A stretch of 64,000 bases of DNA, from assembly GCA_963782595.1 (NCBI GenBank), contig CAWAKJ010000005.1, forward strand, positions 62,001-126,000. The letters are read 5' to 3'. Every line of letters begins with the position of its first letter. Positions within the stretch are counted from its first letter, which is position 1. The stretch is from JAMQPK01 sp963782595. Lineage in GTDB: Bacteria; Acidobacteriota; Vicinamibacteria; Vicinamibacterales; JAMQPK01. A program made the position numbers and the translations under genes. Shown piece after piece: positions 1 to 8,138 of the stretch. The notes beneath the pieces are model-generated. The model did not search any database. It was not told the origin of the DNA and was given only the letters and a program-made list of their open reading frames with translations.

Positions 1-2
1 CC

Positions 3-1193
3 GTCGATCAGGCGGGCAGGACAGTCGTGCGCGGCGGTGTCGGGGTGTTCACCACCGGCCACATCATGGCGTTGTTCCAGAACTCGGTCGCGCGCCCGTT
101 CACACCGATCCGCCAGGGCTGGAACCGCACCGAGCAGCAGGCGCGCGGCATCAGCTGGCCCAATACCTATGCTGAAGATGCCGAGAAAATCGTCACCGCC
201 GAGTCAGCGGGCAGGAAGAACCTGTACTACATGTTCCAGACGGACATGAAAAGCCCCGAAACCGTGCAGGCAACGTTCGACGTGCAGCGGCAAATCGGAA
301 GCCTCGCATCGGTGTCGGCGGGCTACGTCCATACCAGCGGAAAGAACATGCCGATTCTCTTGAACTTTGCGAACGCCTACGATCGAGTAACCGGCGCTCG
401 GCCTAACGCGGGATTCAACCCCGGAGGGTGGTACGTCACCAGCGGACAGACGATGATGTACAACGCATTCGAGGGAAATGCCAACCTCCGCCGGTACCAC
501 GGACTCGACATGGCGCTGCACTATACGCTGTCGAAAGGCTGGTCGGAACAGGGCGCCAACCTGGTTGGCAATTTCAACAGCTCGATTGGCGATACCACGT
601 ACAACAATACACAAGACTTCTTCGATCCCTTCCTCGAGTCTGATTACTCACCGTTGATCGGCGAGGTCCGCCATCGCGTCACCGGCACCCTCGTCTACGA
701 GATCCCGTTTTTGAGGGACCGGAACGATGTGGTGGGCGGCGTGCTCGGTGGCTGGCAGATGTCGAGCGTGATCAACTTCCGATCGGGCGAACCGCTGCGG
801 ATTACCCAGGCGTCGGGTATTGCGAACAGCCGGCCGGATTACAACGGCGGCAATCAGATACTCGACAACTGGCGCGACACGCTGCTGTACCTCGATCGAA
901 GTGCGTACACGCTGGTGCCGACCTCCTCGACTACAGGTGCGACGATTCGGCCGGGCAACCAGAACTCCTCGCAGGTGCGTGGACCGGGACGCCGGCGCGT
1001 GGATCTGACGCTCGCGAAGACGTTCGCCCTCCGTGGCACGACGCAGGTGCAGTTCCGATTTGAATCGTTCAACGTGTTCAACTGGCGGCAGTACAACAAT
1101 CCCAACACCACAGTCACCGGGGCGACGTTCGGTCAGATTACGAGCGTGGCGTCGACGAGAACGGGGCAGATCGGTCTGCGGCTGACCTTCTAA
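3..1193 (+). CDS. TonB-dependent receptor (Oar-like), C-terminal part, cut by window start
   Basis: The frame is open from the first bases of the window with no start codon, so the signal peptide, plug and first strands lie outside. About 396 residues remain. They read as outer-membrane beta-barrel: alternating aromatic and polar strands, a conserved late stretch (GGWQMSSV...RSGEPL), a late 'DLTLAKTF...FRFESFNVFNWRQ' region, and a C-terminal Phe, the usual signal for barrel assembly. These features match the end of acidobacterial carboxypeptidase-regulatory-domain TonB receptors, which import large nutrients across the outer membrane. The substrate cannot be told. The stop codon is immediately merged into a heptamer repeat. 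Confidence 0.85.
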   Translation, partial: VDQAGRTVVRGGVGVFTTGHIMALFQNSVARPFTPIRQGWNRTEQQARGISWPNTYAEDAEKIVTAESAGRKNLYYMFQTDMKSPETVQATFDVQRQIGSLASVSAGYVHTSGKNMPILLNFANAYDRVTGARPNAGFNPGGWYVTSGQTMMYNAFEGNANLRRYHGLDMALHYTLSKGWSEQGANLVGNFNSSIGDTTYNNTQDFFDPFLESDYSPLIGEVRHRVTGTLVYEIPFLRDRNDVVGGVLGGWQMSSVINFRSGEPLRITQASGIANSRPDYNGGNQILDNWRDTLLYLDRSAYTLVPTSSTTGATIRPGNQNSSQVRGPGRRRVDLTLAKTFALRGTTQVQFRFESFNVFNWRQYNNPNTTVTGATFGQITSVASTRTGQIGLRLTF

Positions 1194-1233
1194 GTCGCAA
1201 GGCGCAAGTCGGAAGTCGGTAGTCGCAAGGCCT
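1192..1233 (+). repeat. Heptamer tandem repeat, AAGTCGC type (6 units)
   Basis: Six consecutive 7-bp units with consensus AAGTCGS/AAGGCGC. The first unit begins inside the TAA stop codon of the upstream receptor gene. The same unit family recurs at 16514-16570. It fills most of the gap to the convergent amidohydrolase gene. Confidence 0.8.
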
Positions 1234-1244
1234 GGCCATGCCCG

Positions 1245-2438
1245 TCACCGGGGCCATCCGGTGGCGGGCAGTCCTGGCGTCACCTTCAGTGCGTTCTCGT
1301 AGTACAGCTTCTTCAGCACCACATCTGGCAGGTTCATTCCGTACAGCTTCCAGAACGCGTGATAGTCGCGGTAGTAGTCGAAATACTCATCCGCCGTCTC
1401 GAAGACCCGCCAGTAGTACGGAAACTCCGAAGGGGCGTACGTGTCTTTCCCGAAGAGCACGCGATCCTGATACTTCGTGAAGAACTCCGCCGCGGTCCGC
1501 GGCTGACGGCCAAAATCGTAGAGCACGGCCGCGACTTCGAGATAGACATTCGGCAGCTTGTCGACGAGCGCTCCTGCGCGCTTCAGATCGTGTCCGTGCC
1601 ACGCAAAGTGCGCGGCAATGAACCTCGTTTTCGGATGCTTCGCAAACATCCGATCGCGCTCCGCAATGAGCTGCTCGAACTTCACCTTGGAGGGATCGTA
1701 GTTGCGGCGGCTCGGAAACAGCGCGAGCTCGAGCCACCGCTCGTTCGTGTAGTCGGGCGGCTGGAAAAAGGACGGGGGCTCGCCTGTGTGAATCAGGACG
1801 GGCACATTGAGGCGTCCAGCGGCGGCCCAGACAGGATCGAGCTCGGGATCGTCAATCGGTATCCGCGCCCCATTCGCCTTGAGGGCCGTCATACCCAGAT
1901 CTTTGAAGATTTTCAGACCGATCGCGCCGTTCCGGACATCCTGCTCGAGCTGCGCCGCAGCCTTGCCACCCCAGCCCGCCGCGAATCCTGAGAAATCAAG
2001 GTTGGCGAACACCGTAAACCGATCGCGGTAGGGGCTGGTGCGAATCGCGTCGACGTTGCGCTTCAGCCGCTCGCCGCTGCCGCCGCTCAGGTTGTTGAGG
2101 ACGCGCAGGTTCAGTGCGTCCATCTCGCGAATGAGACGCGGCATATTGTCGGCGGTCGCAGCCTGGTGGCTGTGAATGTCGACCACCGGAAACTTCGCCT
2201 TCGGCACAGGGTGCACGTCCACGACGAGCGTGGACTTGGGCCGGTAGTCGAGGATGCTGGGCAACGGAGCTTCCGGCGCTTCACACCGTCCGGCCCGCAC
2301 CTCGGTCTGGCCAGGCGGGCATTCGGTGGAAGAGGCCTGCGGCTGCCGAGCCGGTGGCGTGGTCTGCCGCTGAGCGGACAGGAAGCCGGAACAGGTCAGT
2401 GCAAGCGCACCAATCAGAGTCGGAAGGCTGTGGCGCAT
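1245..2438 (-). CDS. Exported amidohydrolase (amidohydrolase_2 / TIM-barrel metal hydrolase)
   Basis: A 397-residue protein with an N-terminal signal peptide (hydrophobic residues 7-20, then SAQ). Metal-dependent amidohydrolase landmarks are visible in order: D-I-H-S-H at 87-91, a GLKIFKD lysine, LIHTGE, AAHFAWHG and a late FGKDT aspartate. This is the amidohydrolase_2 (PF04909) pattern; such enzymes hydrolyse or decarboxylate small carboxylates in a metal-binding TIM barrel. The true substrate is unknown and export is unusual for this fold. The start was placed at the ATG before the signal peptide; upstream in-frame codons run antisense through the kinase gene. A TACAAT box 7 bp before this ATG supports the start and suggests a leaderless transcript. 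It is divergent from the kinase. Confidence 0.85.
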   Translation of the reverse strand: MRHSLPTLIGALALTCSGFLSAQRQTTPPARQPQASSTECPPGQTEVRAGRCEAPEAPLPSILDYRPKSTLVVDVHPVPKAKFPVVDIHSHQAATADNMPRLIREMDALNLRVLNNLSGGSGERLKRNVDAIRTSPYRDRFTVFANLDFSGFAAGWGGKAAAQLEQDVRNGAIGLKIFKDLGMTALKANGARIPIDDPELDPVWAAAGRLNVPVLIHTGEPPSFFQPPDYTNERWLELALFPSRRNYDPSKVKFEQLIAERDRMFAKHPKTRFIAAHFAWHGHDLKRAGALVDKLPNVYLEVAAVLYDFGRQPRTAAEFFTKYQDRVLFGKDTYAPSEFPYYWRVFETADEYFDYYRDYHAFWKLYGMNLPDVVLKKLYYENALKVTPGLPATGWPR

Positions 2439-2445
2439 AGGGGGA

Positions 2446-2470
2446 ATTGTAGCCGTACTGCGCATATAAT
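2446..2470. promoter_or_regulatory. Divergent promoter pair between amidohydrolase and kinase
   Basis: On the minus strand TACAAT (2446-2451) lies 7 bp from the amidohydrolase ATG. On the plus strand TATAAT (2465-2470) lies 20 bp from the kinase ATG. Neither has a convincing -35 hexamer. The plus box sits in the stretch TATAATCTCGCCGTTCC, which is repeated almost identically before the SnoaL-like gene at 5603. Confidence 0.5.
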
Positions 2471-2490
2471 CTCGCCGTTCCGCGATAGTC

Positions 2491-5169
2491 ATGTCTCTGG
2501 CCCCCGGCGTTCGCTTTGGGTCGTACGAGATCCTCTCCGCCCTTGGTGCAGGTGGGATGGGCGAAGTGTATCGTGCACGCGATACGCGGCTGAATCGCGA
2601 CGTCGCCGTCAAGGTTCTTCCCGAATTGTTTGCCGTCGATTCCGAGCGTGTGGCCCGCTTCCAGCGCGAGGCGCAACTGCTCGCGTCGCTGAACCATCCG
2701 AACATCGCGCACATCCATGGCCTCGAAGAAGTGGGGACGCGCAGGGCGCTGGTCCTGGAGCTGGTCGACGGTCCGACGCTTGGCGATCTCATCGCAAAGG
2801 GCCCGATCCCGGTGGACGAAGCCCTGGCGATGGCGAGACAGATTTGCGAGGCGCTGGAAGCCGCGCACGAGCATGCGATCGTCCATCGCGATCTGAAACC
2901 CGCGAACATCAAGCTGACGTCAAACGGCACCGTGAAGGTGCTGGATTTTGGACTGGCGAAAACAGCGGCGGCGCCCGACGCCGGATTTCAGGCACCGGAC
3001 GTGTCGATGTCGCCGACGATCACATCCCCTGCAATGACGATGGGCGGGATGATTCTGGGCACGGCCGCCTACATGAGCCCGGAGCAGGCGAAAGGCAAGC
3101 CGCTCGACAAGCGCACCGACATCTGGGCATTCGGGTGTGTGCTCTTCGAGATGCTTGCCGGGAGCCGGGCATTCGTCGGCGATGACGTGTCCGACACGAT
3201 GGCGGCGATTCTCCGAGGCGAACCGGACTGGTCGGCGCTCCCGGCCACGACACCCGCCCCGGTTGTCCGCGTCCTCAAGCGATGCCTGGAAAAAGACCGG
3301 AAACAGCGGATCGCCGACATCGCTGACGCGCGTTACGAACTAAACGCTGACGCGATTTCCGAGTCTCGTGCATCGGCAACGGCAGGACCGCGCTCGTCCT
3401 CATCGAGATATCCGATGGCAATGCTCATGTTCGGACTTCTCGTCGGGGCGGGTATTGCGGCCGCGCTGCTTTCGTACTTCGCCCCAGTGCGTCCCATGGA
3501 TCGGGTTGCGCGGTTTACGTTCTCGCCTCCGCAGGGCTGGGAGCTGTGGGCCCCTTCTGGTGCGATCGGGCAGAGTCCGCTGGCTGTCTCGTCCGATGGC
3601 AGCCATATCGCATTCGTCGCTCGTCAGCCCGGTCAACGAGGCCTGTTGTGGGTCAGGTCGATGGAGGCGTTGGATGCGAAGATGCTGCCCGGCACGGAGG
3701 GAGCCACATCGCCATTCTGGTCGCCTGATGGCGCCTCGATTGGCTTCTTCGCCGACGGCAAGCTGAAACGGGTGGATGTGACCGGCGGCATGCCGACCCC
3801 GCTCGCCGACGCTCCAAACGAGCGCGGAGGCGCGTGGAGCGAGCGCGGGGTGATTGTTTTTGCGCCGACGCTTGGCAGCCCACTCCAGAAGATTCCCGCA
3901 ACCGGCGGTACGCCGACGCAGGCCACGGCGCCGGGTGCAGGTGACCCCGGCGGCCACGCGCGGCCCGCCTTCCTTCCGGACGGTAATCATTTCGTCTATC
4001 GGCAGGTCGTCACGGGAGGAGCCACGCGATCCGTGTTTGTCGCCAGCCTGGAGGGAGCCGCCGGTCGAAAGATCATGGACAGCGAATCGGGAGATTTTTA
4101 CTACTCGAAGGGCCACCTGCTCTTTCTTCGTGCGGGTGCCCTGGTCGCTCAGGCGTTTGATCCATCTGCGCTCGCACTGAGCGGTGAGCCATTTCTGATT
4201 GCCGACGGAATAAACGGTGTCGGGAACGCGAACGTGTTTGCCGTTTCAACGAACGGTGTGATCGTCTACCAGCGCGGCACGCAGGTGATCGAGTCGCAAC
4301 TGCAGTGGGTCGATCGGCGTGGAACGCGCCTCGCCAACATCGGTGAAGGAACGGATCTTGTCGATGATCTCGAGTTATCTCCAGATCAGAAACGGCTGGC
4401 GGTCACCTTGTCGAGTCGCGCGTCTCCGGACGCACGCGATGTCTGGATTCTCGACACCACGCGGGGAATTGGTTCGAAGGCAACTTCTGATCCCAACGGG
4501 GAGTTTCCGGTCGTTTGGGGTGTCAAGGGTGATCGTATCTACTACAGCCGTGCAACGGGGAGCGGCCCCCGGGTCGTTCATGAGCAAGAGTTGTCCGTCG
4601 GAGGCGCCGTGCGACCCATTGGTCCACAGGACGGGTTGAGCGGTCTCCTCGACGCGGGTCCGACCGGCGAACTCCTCTTCCAATATTCGCCACTCGGAGG
4701 CCGATCTGATCTTTGGGTTGCAGGGTCGGCCGATTCTCAGCCTCGCCCGCTGATGGAAACGCCATTCGCCGAATTGAGAGCCAAGTTTTCTCCCGACGGC
4801 CGATGGATTGCCTATATGTCAGACAGGTCCGGAACTCTTGAAGTCTACGTGACGTCGTTTCCCAAGCCACGCGAAGAGGTCCGTATTTCAGCGGCCGGGG
4901 GCCGGTCGCCAAGGTGGCATGGCAATTCCCGCGAGATTTATTATCTTGCGCCAGACAACAAAGTCATGGCCGTCGAAGTTGATGGAAGTACGTCTGAGTT
5001 CAAGGTCGGCAAAGCCACGTCCCTGTTCGAAGTATCGTTCGCAGGGACGCGTTCTCAGTACGATGTCACGGAAGATGGGCAGCGGTTTGTCGTCAATGCC
5101 CTGCCACGTGCCGCATCTCAGGAACCCATCACCGTCGTGTTGAACTGGGCACCTGCAGTGCCGCGCTGA
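2491..5169 (+). CDS. Transmembrane Ser/Thr protein kinase with PD40/TolB-like propeller
   Basis: An 892-residue Hanks-type kinase. The N-terminal domain (about 10-285) has a complete catalytic set: Gly loop LGAGGMGEVY at 18-27, VAVKV lysine 41, HRDLKPAN at 132-139, DFG at 152-154, an APE-like SPEQ and the DIWAFG helix. One membrane helix follows at about 308-330. The remaining ~550 residues are extracytoplasmic PD40/WD40-like propeller blades (SPDG, SPFWSPDG repeats). This layout is very common in acidobacteria and is thought to couple periplasmic ligand sensing to cytoplasmic phosphorylation; ligand and targets are unknown. The start ATG follows a TATAAT box by 20 bp with no Shine-Dalgarno sequence. 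No substrate candidate with an obvious phosphosite is adjacent, but an FHA protein lies 3.5 kb downstream. Confidence 0.93.
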   Translation: MSLAPGVRFGSYEILSALGAGGMGEVYRARDTRLNRDVAVKVLPELFAVDSERVARFQREAQLLASLNHPNIAHIHGLEEVGTRRALVLELVDGPTLGDLIAKGPIPVDEALAMARQICEALEAAHEHAIVHRDLKPANIKLTSNGTVKVLDFGLAKTAAAPDAGFQAPDVSMSPTITSPAMTMGGMILGTAAYMSPEQAKGKPLDKRTDIWAFGCVLFEMLAGSRAFVGDDVSDTMAAILRGEPDWSALPATTPAPVVRVLKRCLEKDRKQRIADIADARYELNADAISESRASATAGPRSSSSRYPMAMLMFGLLVGAGIAAALLSYFAPVRPMDRVARFTFSPPQGWELWAPSGAIGQSPLAVSSDGSHIAFVARQPGQRGLLWVRSMEALDAKMLPGTEGATSPFWSPDGASIGFFADGKLKRVDVTGGMPTPLADAPNERGGAWSERGVIVFAPTLGSPLQKIPATGGTPTQATAPGAGDPGGHARPAFLPDGNHFVYRQVVTGGATRSVFVASLEGAAGRKIMDSESGDFYYSKGHLLFLRAGALVAQAFDPSALALSGEPFLIADGINGVGNANVFAVSTNGVIVYQRGTQVIESQLQWVDRRGTRLANIGEGTDLVDDLELSPDQKRLAVTLSSRASPDARDVWILDTTRGIGSKATSDPNGEFPVVWGVKGDRIYYSRATGSGPRVVHEQELSVGGAVRPIGPQDGLSGLLDAGPTGELLFQYSPLGGRSDLWVAGSADSQPRPLMETPFAELRAKFSPDGRWIAYMSDRSGTLEVYVTSFPKPREEVRISAAGGRSPRWHGNSREIYYLAPDNKVMAVEVDGSTSEFKVGKATSLFEVSFAGTRSQYDVTEDGQRFVVNALPRAASQEPITVVLNWAPAVPR

Positions 5170-5190
5170 GTCGAGCTGCGTTGTGTCACT

Positions 5191-5589
5191 CTATGCGCTT
5201 GCCGTCGGCTCCATCGGGCAAATGGATATACTGAAAACAGGAGCCGTCAACAGTGTCTCCCCACCGACATTGAACTCGAGACGCAGGCCCGCATAGATGC
5301 CCAACTGCTTCAGAAATCCTCCCCCGAGCGAGCTGCCCGTTAGCTTCATCTCGGTGAACTCCTGAAAGAATCGTCCACCGCGAACCAGGACGTCGCCCGT
5401 GGCGCCATTGCGCACGACGATCTCGTAGGCCTGCTTATACGTTCGCACGACGATCCGCTGCATGTGCTCGACTCTGTCGAGCTGCACGCCCTCGGCGCGG
5501 CGCCAGTCGCGTTCGGTCCAGGTGGAGAGCATCGCGGCGGAGGGGTATAAGGGAAGTGCGGCACCCATAGGTAAAACATCTGCAAACAT
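5191..5589 (-). CDS. Hypothetical protein, 132 aa
   Basis: Not recognised. The predicted product begins MFADVLPMG and contains alternating beta-like segments (RIVVRTYKQAYEIVVRNG, GDVLVRGGRFFQEF). The open frame continues upstream antisense into the SnoaL-like gene; the ATG at 5589 was chosen because it stops short of that gene. The small convergent gap to the kinase end (21 bp) and the protein-like composition support a real gene. It shares its upstream region with the divergent SnoaL-like gene, where the reverse complement of the TATAAT box offers TATATG 11 bp before this start. Confidence 0.5.
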   Translation of the reverse strand: MFADVLPMGAALPLYPSAAMLSTWTERDWRRAEGVQLDRVEHMQRIVVRTYKQAYEIVVRNGATGDVLVRGGRFFQEFTEMKLTGSSLGGGFLKQLGIYAGLRLEFNVGGETLLTAPVFSISICPMEPTASA

Positions 5590-5608
5590 GGGGCCGCCCG
5601 CATATAAT
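5580..5608 (+). promoter_or_regulatory. Promoter of the SnoaL-like/PP2C unit
   Basis: TATAAT at 5603-5608 with a weak -35 (CTGCAA, 5580-5585) at 17-bp spacing. The distance from TATAAT to ATG (26 bp) and the downstream sequence CCCGCCGTTCC match the kinase promoter at 2465 almost exactly, suggesting a shared promoter module. Confidence 0.5.
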
Positions 5609-5628
5609 CCCGCCGTTCCTTCCAAGAC

Positions 5629-6081
5629 ATGAACCTTCCCGGGCGAATTGCCGACGAGATGACTCGAGACGACGCTCGGCAGTTCTTCGATCGCCGCGTC
5701 GAGGCTTGGAGCCGGCACGATATCGACGCCCTCGTGCTGGCGCACACCGCGGACTGCGTGCTCGAGAGCCCGCTCGCGGGGAAAGTGACGGGCCGTGATG
5801 CCATCGAGCGCGTCTATCGGGCATTCATGACCAGCTTTCCCGACATGTCCATCCATGATCCGGGGCTCATCGTCGGCGATCCCCAGGTCGTCCAGCTCGT
5901 GACATTCTCAGGCACGAATACCGGCGGATTCATGGGCATGGCGCCCACAGGAAAGAAGTTCACGTTTGCCGCCGTCCTCATCTGCACCATGCGCGACGGG
6001 CAGATCGCGCACGAGAGACGCATCTACGACTTCACAGGATTCCTCATGGAGATCGGCGTGCTCAAGGCGAAGCCGGCGTAA
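5629..6081 (+). CDS. SnoaL-like / ester cyclase family protein
   Basis: A 150-residue protein with the NTF2-like fold: an N-terminal helix carrying the pattern FFDRRVEAWSRHDIDALVLAHTADC, then a four-strand cone (GRDAIERVYRAFMTSFPDMSIHDP, VQLVTFSGTNTGGFMGMAPTGKKF, DGQIAHERRIYDF). This is the SnoaL/SnoaL-like polyketide-cyclase superfamily, whose members bind or isomerise small hydrophobic compounds; many have no known reaction. It is the first gene of a unit: the phosphatase gene begins 3 bp after its stop, so the two are probably co-transcribed. A role in the signalling module is inferred from position only. Confidence 0.8.
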   Translation: MNLPGRIADEMTRDDARQFFDRRVEAWSRHDIDALVLAHTADCVLESPLAGKVTGRDAIERVYRAFMTSFPDMSIHDPGLIVGDPQVVQLVTFSGTNTGGFMGMAPTGKKFTFAAVLICTMRDGQIAHERRIYDFTGFLMEIGVLKAKPA

Positions 6082-6084
6082 GCG

Positions 6085-7722
6085 ATGACCGACACAAGCG
6101 CTGAAACGACACCACGCCTTCAGGTCGAAGACCCGCTCGGCCGGCGCATCGTCGTCATCGACAAACCCGTCTTTCGCATCGGCCGCAAGAGCGAGAGCGA
6201 TCTGCGATCGGTCGGCCCCGATGTCTCGCGCGAGCACGCCGAGATCGTGCGCCAGGATGACGGCCGGTTCGTCCTGAAAGATCGCGGGTCGCGCTACGGT
6301 ACGTTCGTGAACGACGAGCAGGTGACTGAGCGGCCGCTCCGCCACAGGGACAAGATCCGGCTCGGACGCAGCGGCAGCGCCGAGATGATGTTTCTGGCCG
6401 ACGATCCCAACGATTCGAGAGGGAGCCATGTGACGGGCGTCATGGATTTGCGTCCGCTGACGACCCTGCTGGATCGATTGCGCGGCCTCGGTTCCTCGCG
6501 CGTGCTGGAGGAAGTGCTCGTCCTGGTCATGGATTCGGCCATCGATGCGACCGGGGCCGAGCGCGGCTTCATCATGCTCGCGAATGCGAAAGGCGAGCTC
6601 GAGTTCAAGATCGCGCGCGCTCGCGGAAAACTGACGCTATCGGGACAATCGTTCGCGACGAGCCAGAAGATTCCGCAAGAGGTCTTCGCGACCGGCCGCG
6701 AGCGTATCGTGGCCGATCTGCGCGACAGCGATTTTGCCGGACAGCATCTCGGCACGGTGGCGCTCGGCATTCGCCACGTCCTCTGCACACCGTTGGGGGT
6801 CGTCAGGTACCTCGAGAAGTCGAGCGCCGAGATCGAGCAGCGTCCCATCGGGGTGCTGTATCTCGACAGCCGCGAGAAGGGGCAGTTGATGTCGGCGTCT
6901 GCCCGCCGCGCGCTCGAAGCGGTGGCCGGCGAAGCGGCATCCGCGATCGAGAGCGCGCGACTGTACCGCGAGGCGACGGAAAAGGCGCGGATGGAGCGCG
7001 AGCTGCAGCTTGCCGCCGAGATCCAGCGTGCGCTGCTGCCCGAGGCCCTGCAATCGGGCCCGCACTTCCATGTGGCGTCGGCGTCTGTCCCATGCCGTTC
7101 GATCGGAGGAGACTTTTTCGACTACTTCAGTCTCGAGGGGGGAGCGTTCGGCTTCACGCTGGGTGATGTTGCAGGGAAAGGCCCTCCGGCGGCGCTGCTG
7201 ACCGCCATGATTCAGGGTGCCTTTGCAGCGCAGGTAGGGTCGAACGATTCGCCGGCCGCTGTGATAGCGCACATCAATCGCACGCTGATTCGCCGCGCCA
7301 TTCAGTCGCGTTTCGTCACGGTGATGTACGGCGTGCTCGCGCCAGACGGCCGGCTCACGTACAGCAACGCCGGACACAATCCGCCCATCCTCGTCGGACG
7401 TAACGGGGTGCGGCGGCTCGAGACCGGCGGGCTGATCCTCGGGCTGTTCCCGCACGCGACCTACGAAGAGGAAACGCTTCAGATGGAGGATGGCGACACG
7501 CTCGTCGTGTTCAGCGACGGCGTGACAGAGGCGCTCAACCCGGCCGGCGAAGAGTTCGGCGAAGAGCGCCTGCTGCCGTGCGTCGACGAGCACCGCAGCA
7601 GCGCGCCCGAGAGTCTGCTGGACAGCATCCTCGCGACGGTCAGGACGTTTGCTGCGACCGCAGCGCAGAACGATGACGTGACCGCGCTCGTCCTGCAATA
7701 CAGGACGCCGAGAGCTAGTTGA
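6085..7722 (+). CDS. FHA-GAF-SpoIIE (PP2C) serine phosphatase, RsbU/RsbP-like
   Basis: A 545-residue cytoplasmic signalling protein with three domains. Residues ~10-105 form an FHA domain (FRIGRKSESDL, VSREHAEI, GSRYGTFVND), which binds phosphothreonine peptides. Residues ~125-300 form a GAF domain (VLVMDSAIDATGAERGFIML). After a short helix (QLAAEIQRALLP) residues ~330-540 form a SpoIIE-type PP2C phosphatase with metal-binding motifs GGDFFD, GDVAGKGPPAALL and NDDVTALVL. Phosphatases of this kind dephosphorylate STAS anti-sigma antagonists in partner switching, and a STAS gene lies convergent with its 3' end overlapping by 8 bp. The FHA domain suggests that a Ser/Thr kinase, perhaps the one at 2491, recruits it. 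No HATPase anti-sigma kinase is seen in the window. Confidence 0.92.
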   Translation: MTDTSAETTPRLQVEDPLGRRIVVIDKPVFRIGRKSESDLRSVGPDVSREHAEIVRQDDGRFVLKDRGSRYGTFVNDEQVTERPLRHRDKIRLGRSGSAEMMFLADDPNDSRGSHVTGVMDLRPLTTLLDRLRGLGSSRVLEEVLVLVMDSAIDATGAERGFIMLANAKGELEFKIARARGKLTLSGQSFATSQKIPQEVFATGRERIVADLRDSDFAGQHLGTVALGIRHVLCTPLGVVRYLEKSSAEIEQRPIGVLYLDSREKGQLMSASARRALEAVAGEAASAIESARLYREATEKARMERELQLAAEIQRALLPEALQSGPHFHVASASVPCRSIGGDFFDYFSLEGGAFGFTLGDVAGKGPPAALLTAMIQGAFAAQVGSNDSPAAVIAHINRTLIRRAIQSRFVTVMYGVLAPDGRLTYSNAGHNPPILVGRNGVRRLETGGLILGLFPHATYEEETLQMEDGDTLVVFSDGVTEALNPAGEEFGEERLLPCVDEHRSSAPESLLDSILATVRTFAATAAQNDDVTALVLQYRTPRAS

Positions 7723-8053
7723 ACTTGGTCAGCGCGTCCTGCTCGGAGTCGAACGTGTCGAACACGGTCAGGAGCTTGGTGATGCTCAGGAGATCCGTCA
7801 AGCGCTTGGTGAGATTCACCAGCTTCAGGCTACCGCCGGCTTTCGTCACCGTCGTGTACGCACCGACCATCTCGCCCAGTCCGGCGCTGTCCATATGCGT
7901 GACGTTCGCCATGTTGACGAGGATGTTCTTGTGTCCCTGATGGATCAGACTGTGAATCTTGTCCTTGAACAGCTGATCGCCTTGAGTGAAGGTGATCTGG
8001 CCGGAAAGATCCAGCACTGTGACGTTACCAGCCGAGCGTTCGGCGATCTGCAT
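7715..8053 (-). CDS. STAS-domain anti-sigma factor antagonist
   Basis: A 112-residue single STAS domain (SpoIIAA/RsbV type). The conserved phosphoacceptor loop reads MDSAGLGEM with Ser56 as the expected phosphorylation site. The unphosphorylated form normally binds the anti-sigma kinase and frees the sigma factor. A good Shine-Dalgarno (AAGGAG) lies 6 bp before the ATG. The gene is convergent with the PP2C phosphatase, overlapping it by 8 bp, which fits a functional phosphatase-substrate pair although they are transcribed separately. Confidence 0.9.
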   Translation of the reverse strand: MQIAERSAGNVTVLDLSGQITFTQGDQLFKDKIHSLIHQGHKNILVNMANVTHMDSAGLGEMVGAYTTVTKAGGSLKLVNLTKRLTDLLSITKLLTVFDTFDSEQDALTKFN

Positions 8054-8089
8054 GAGGTGCTCCTTTATTCGTCGCGGGGTAAGAGCGGG

Positions 8090-8118
8090 ATACTAGTCGA
8101 ATGATGGAACTGGTGCAA
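8090..8118 (-). promoter_or_regulatory. Putative promoter of the STAS gene
   Basis: Reading the minus strand, TTGCAC (8113-8118) and TAGTAT (8090-8095) are spaced by 17 bp. The -35 hexamer is formed by a unit of the GGTGCAATA nonamer repeat, so the repeat may have supplied the promoter. A leader of about 30 nt with AAGGAG follows. Confidence 0.4.
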
Positions 8119-8138
8119 TAGGTGCGTTGGGTGCGCTA
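8112..8138 (+). repeat. Nonamer tandem repeat, GGTGCNNNN type (3 units)
   Basis: Three 9-bp units beginning GGTGC. On the minus strand the array starts exactly at the TAG stop codon of the methyltransferase gene. Same family as 18958-19077 and 44953-45006. Confidence 0.7.
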
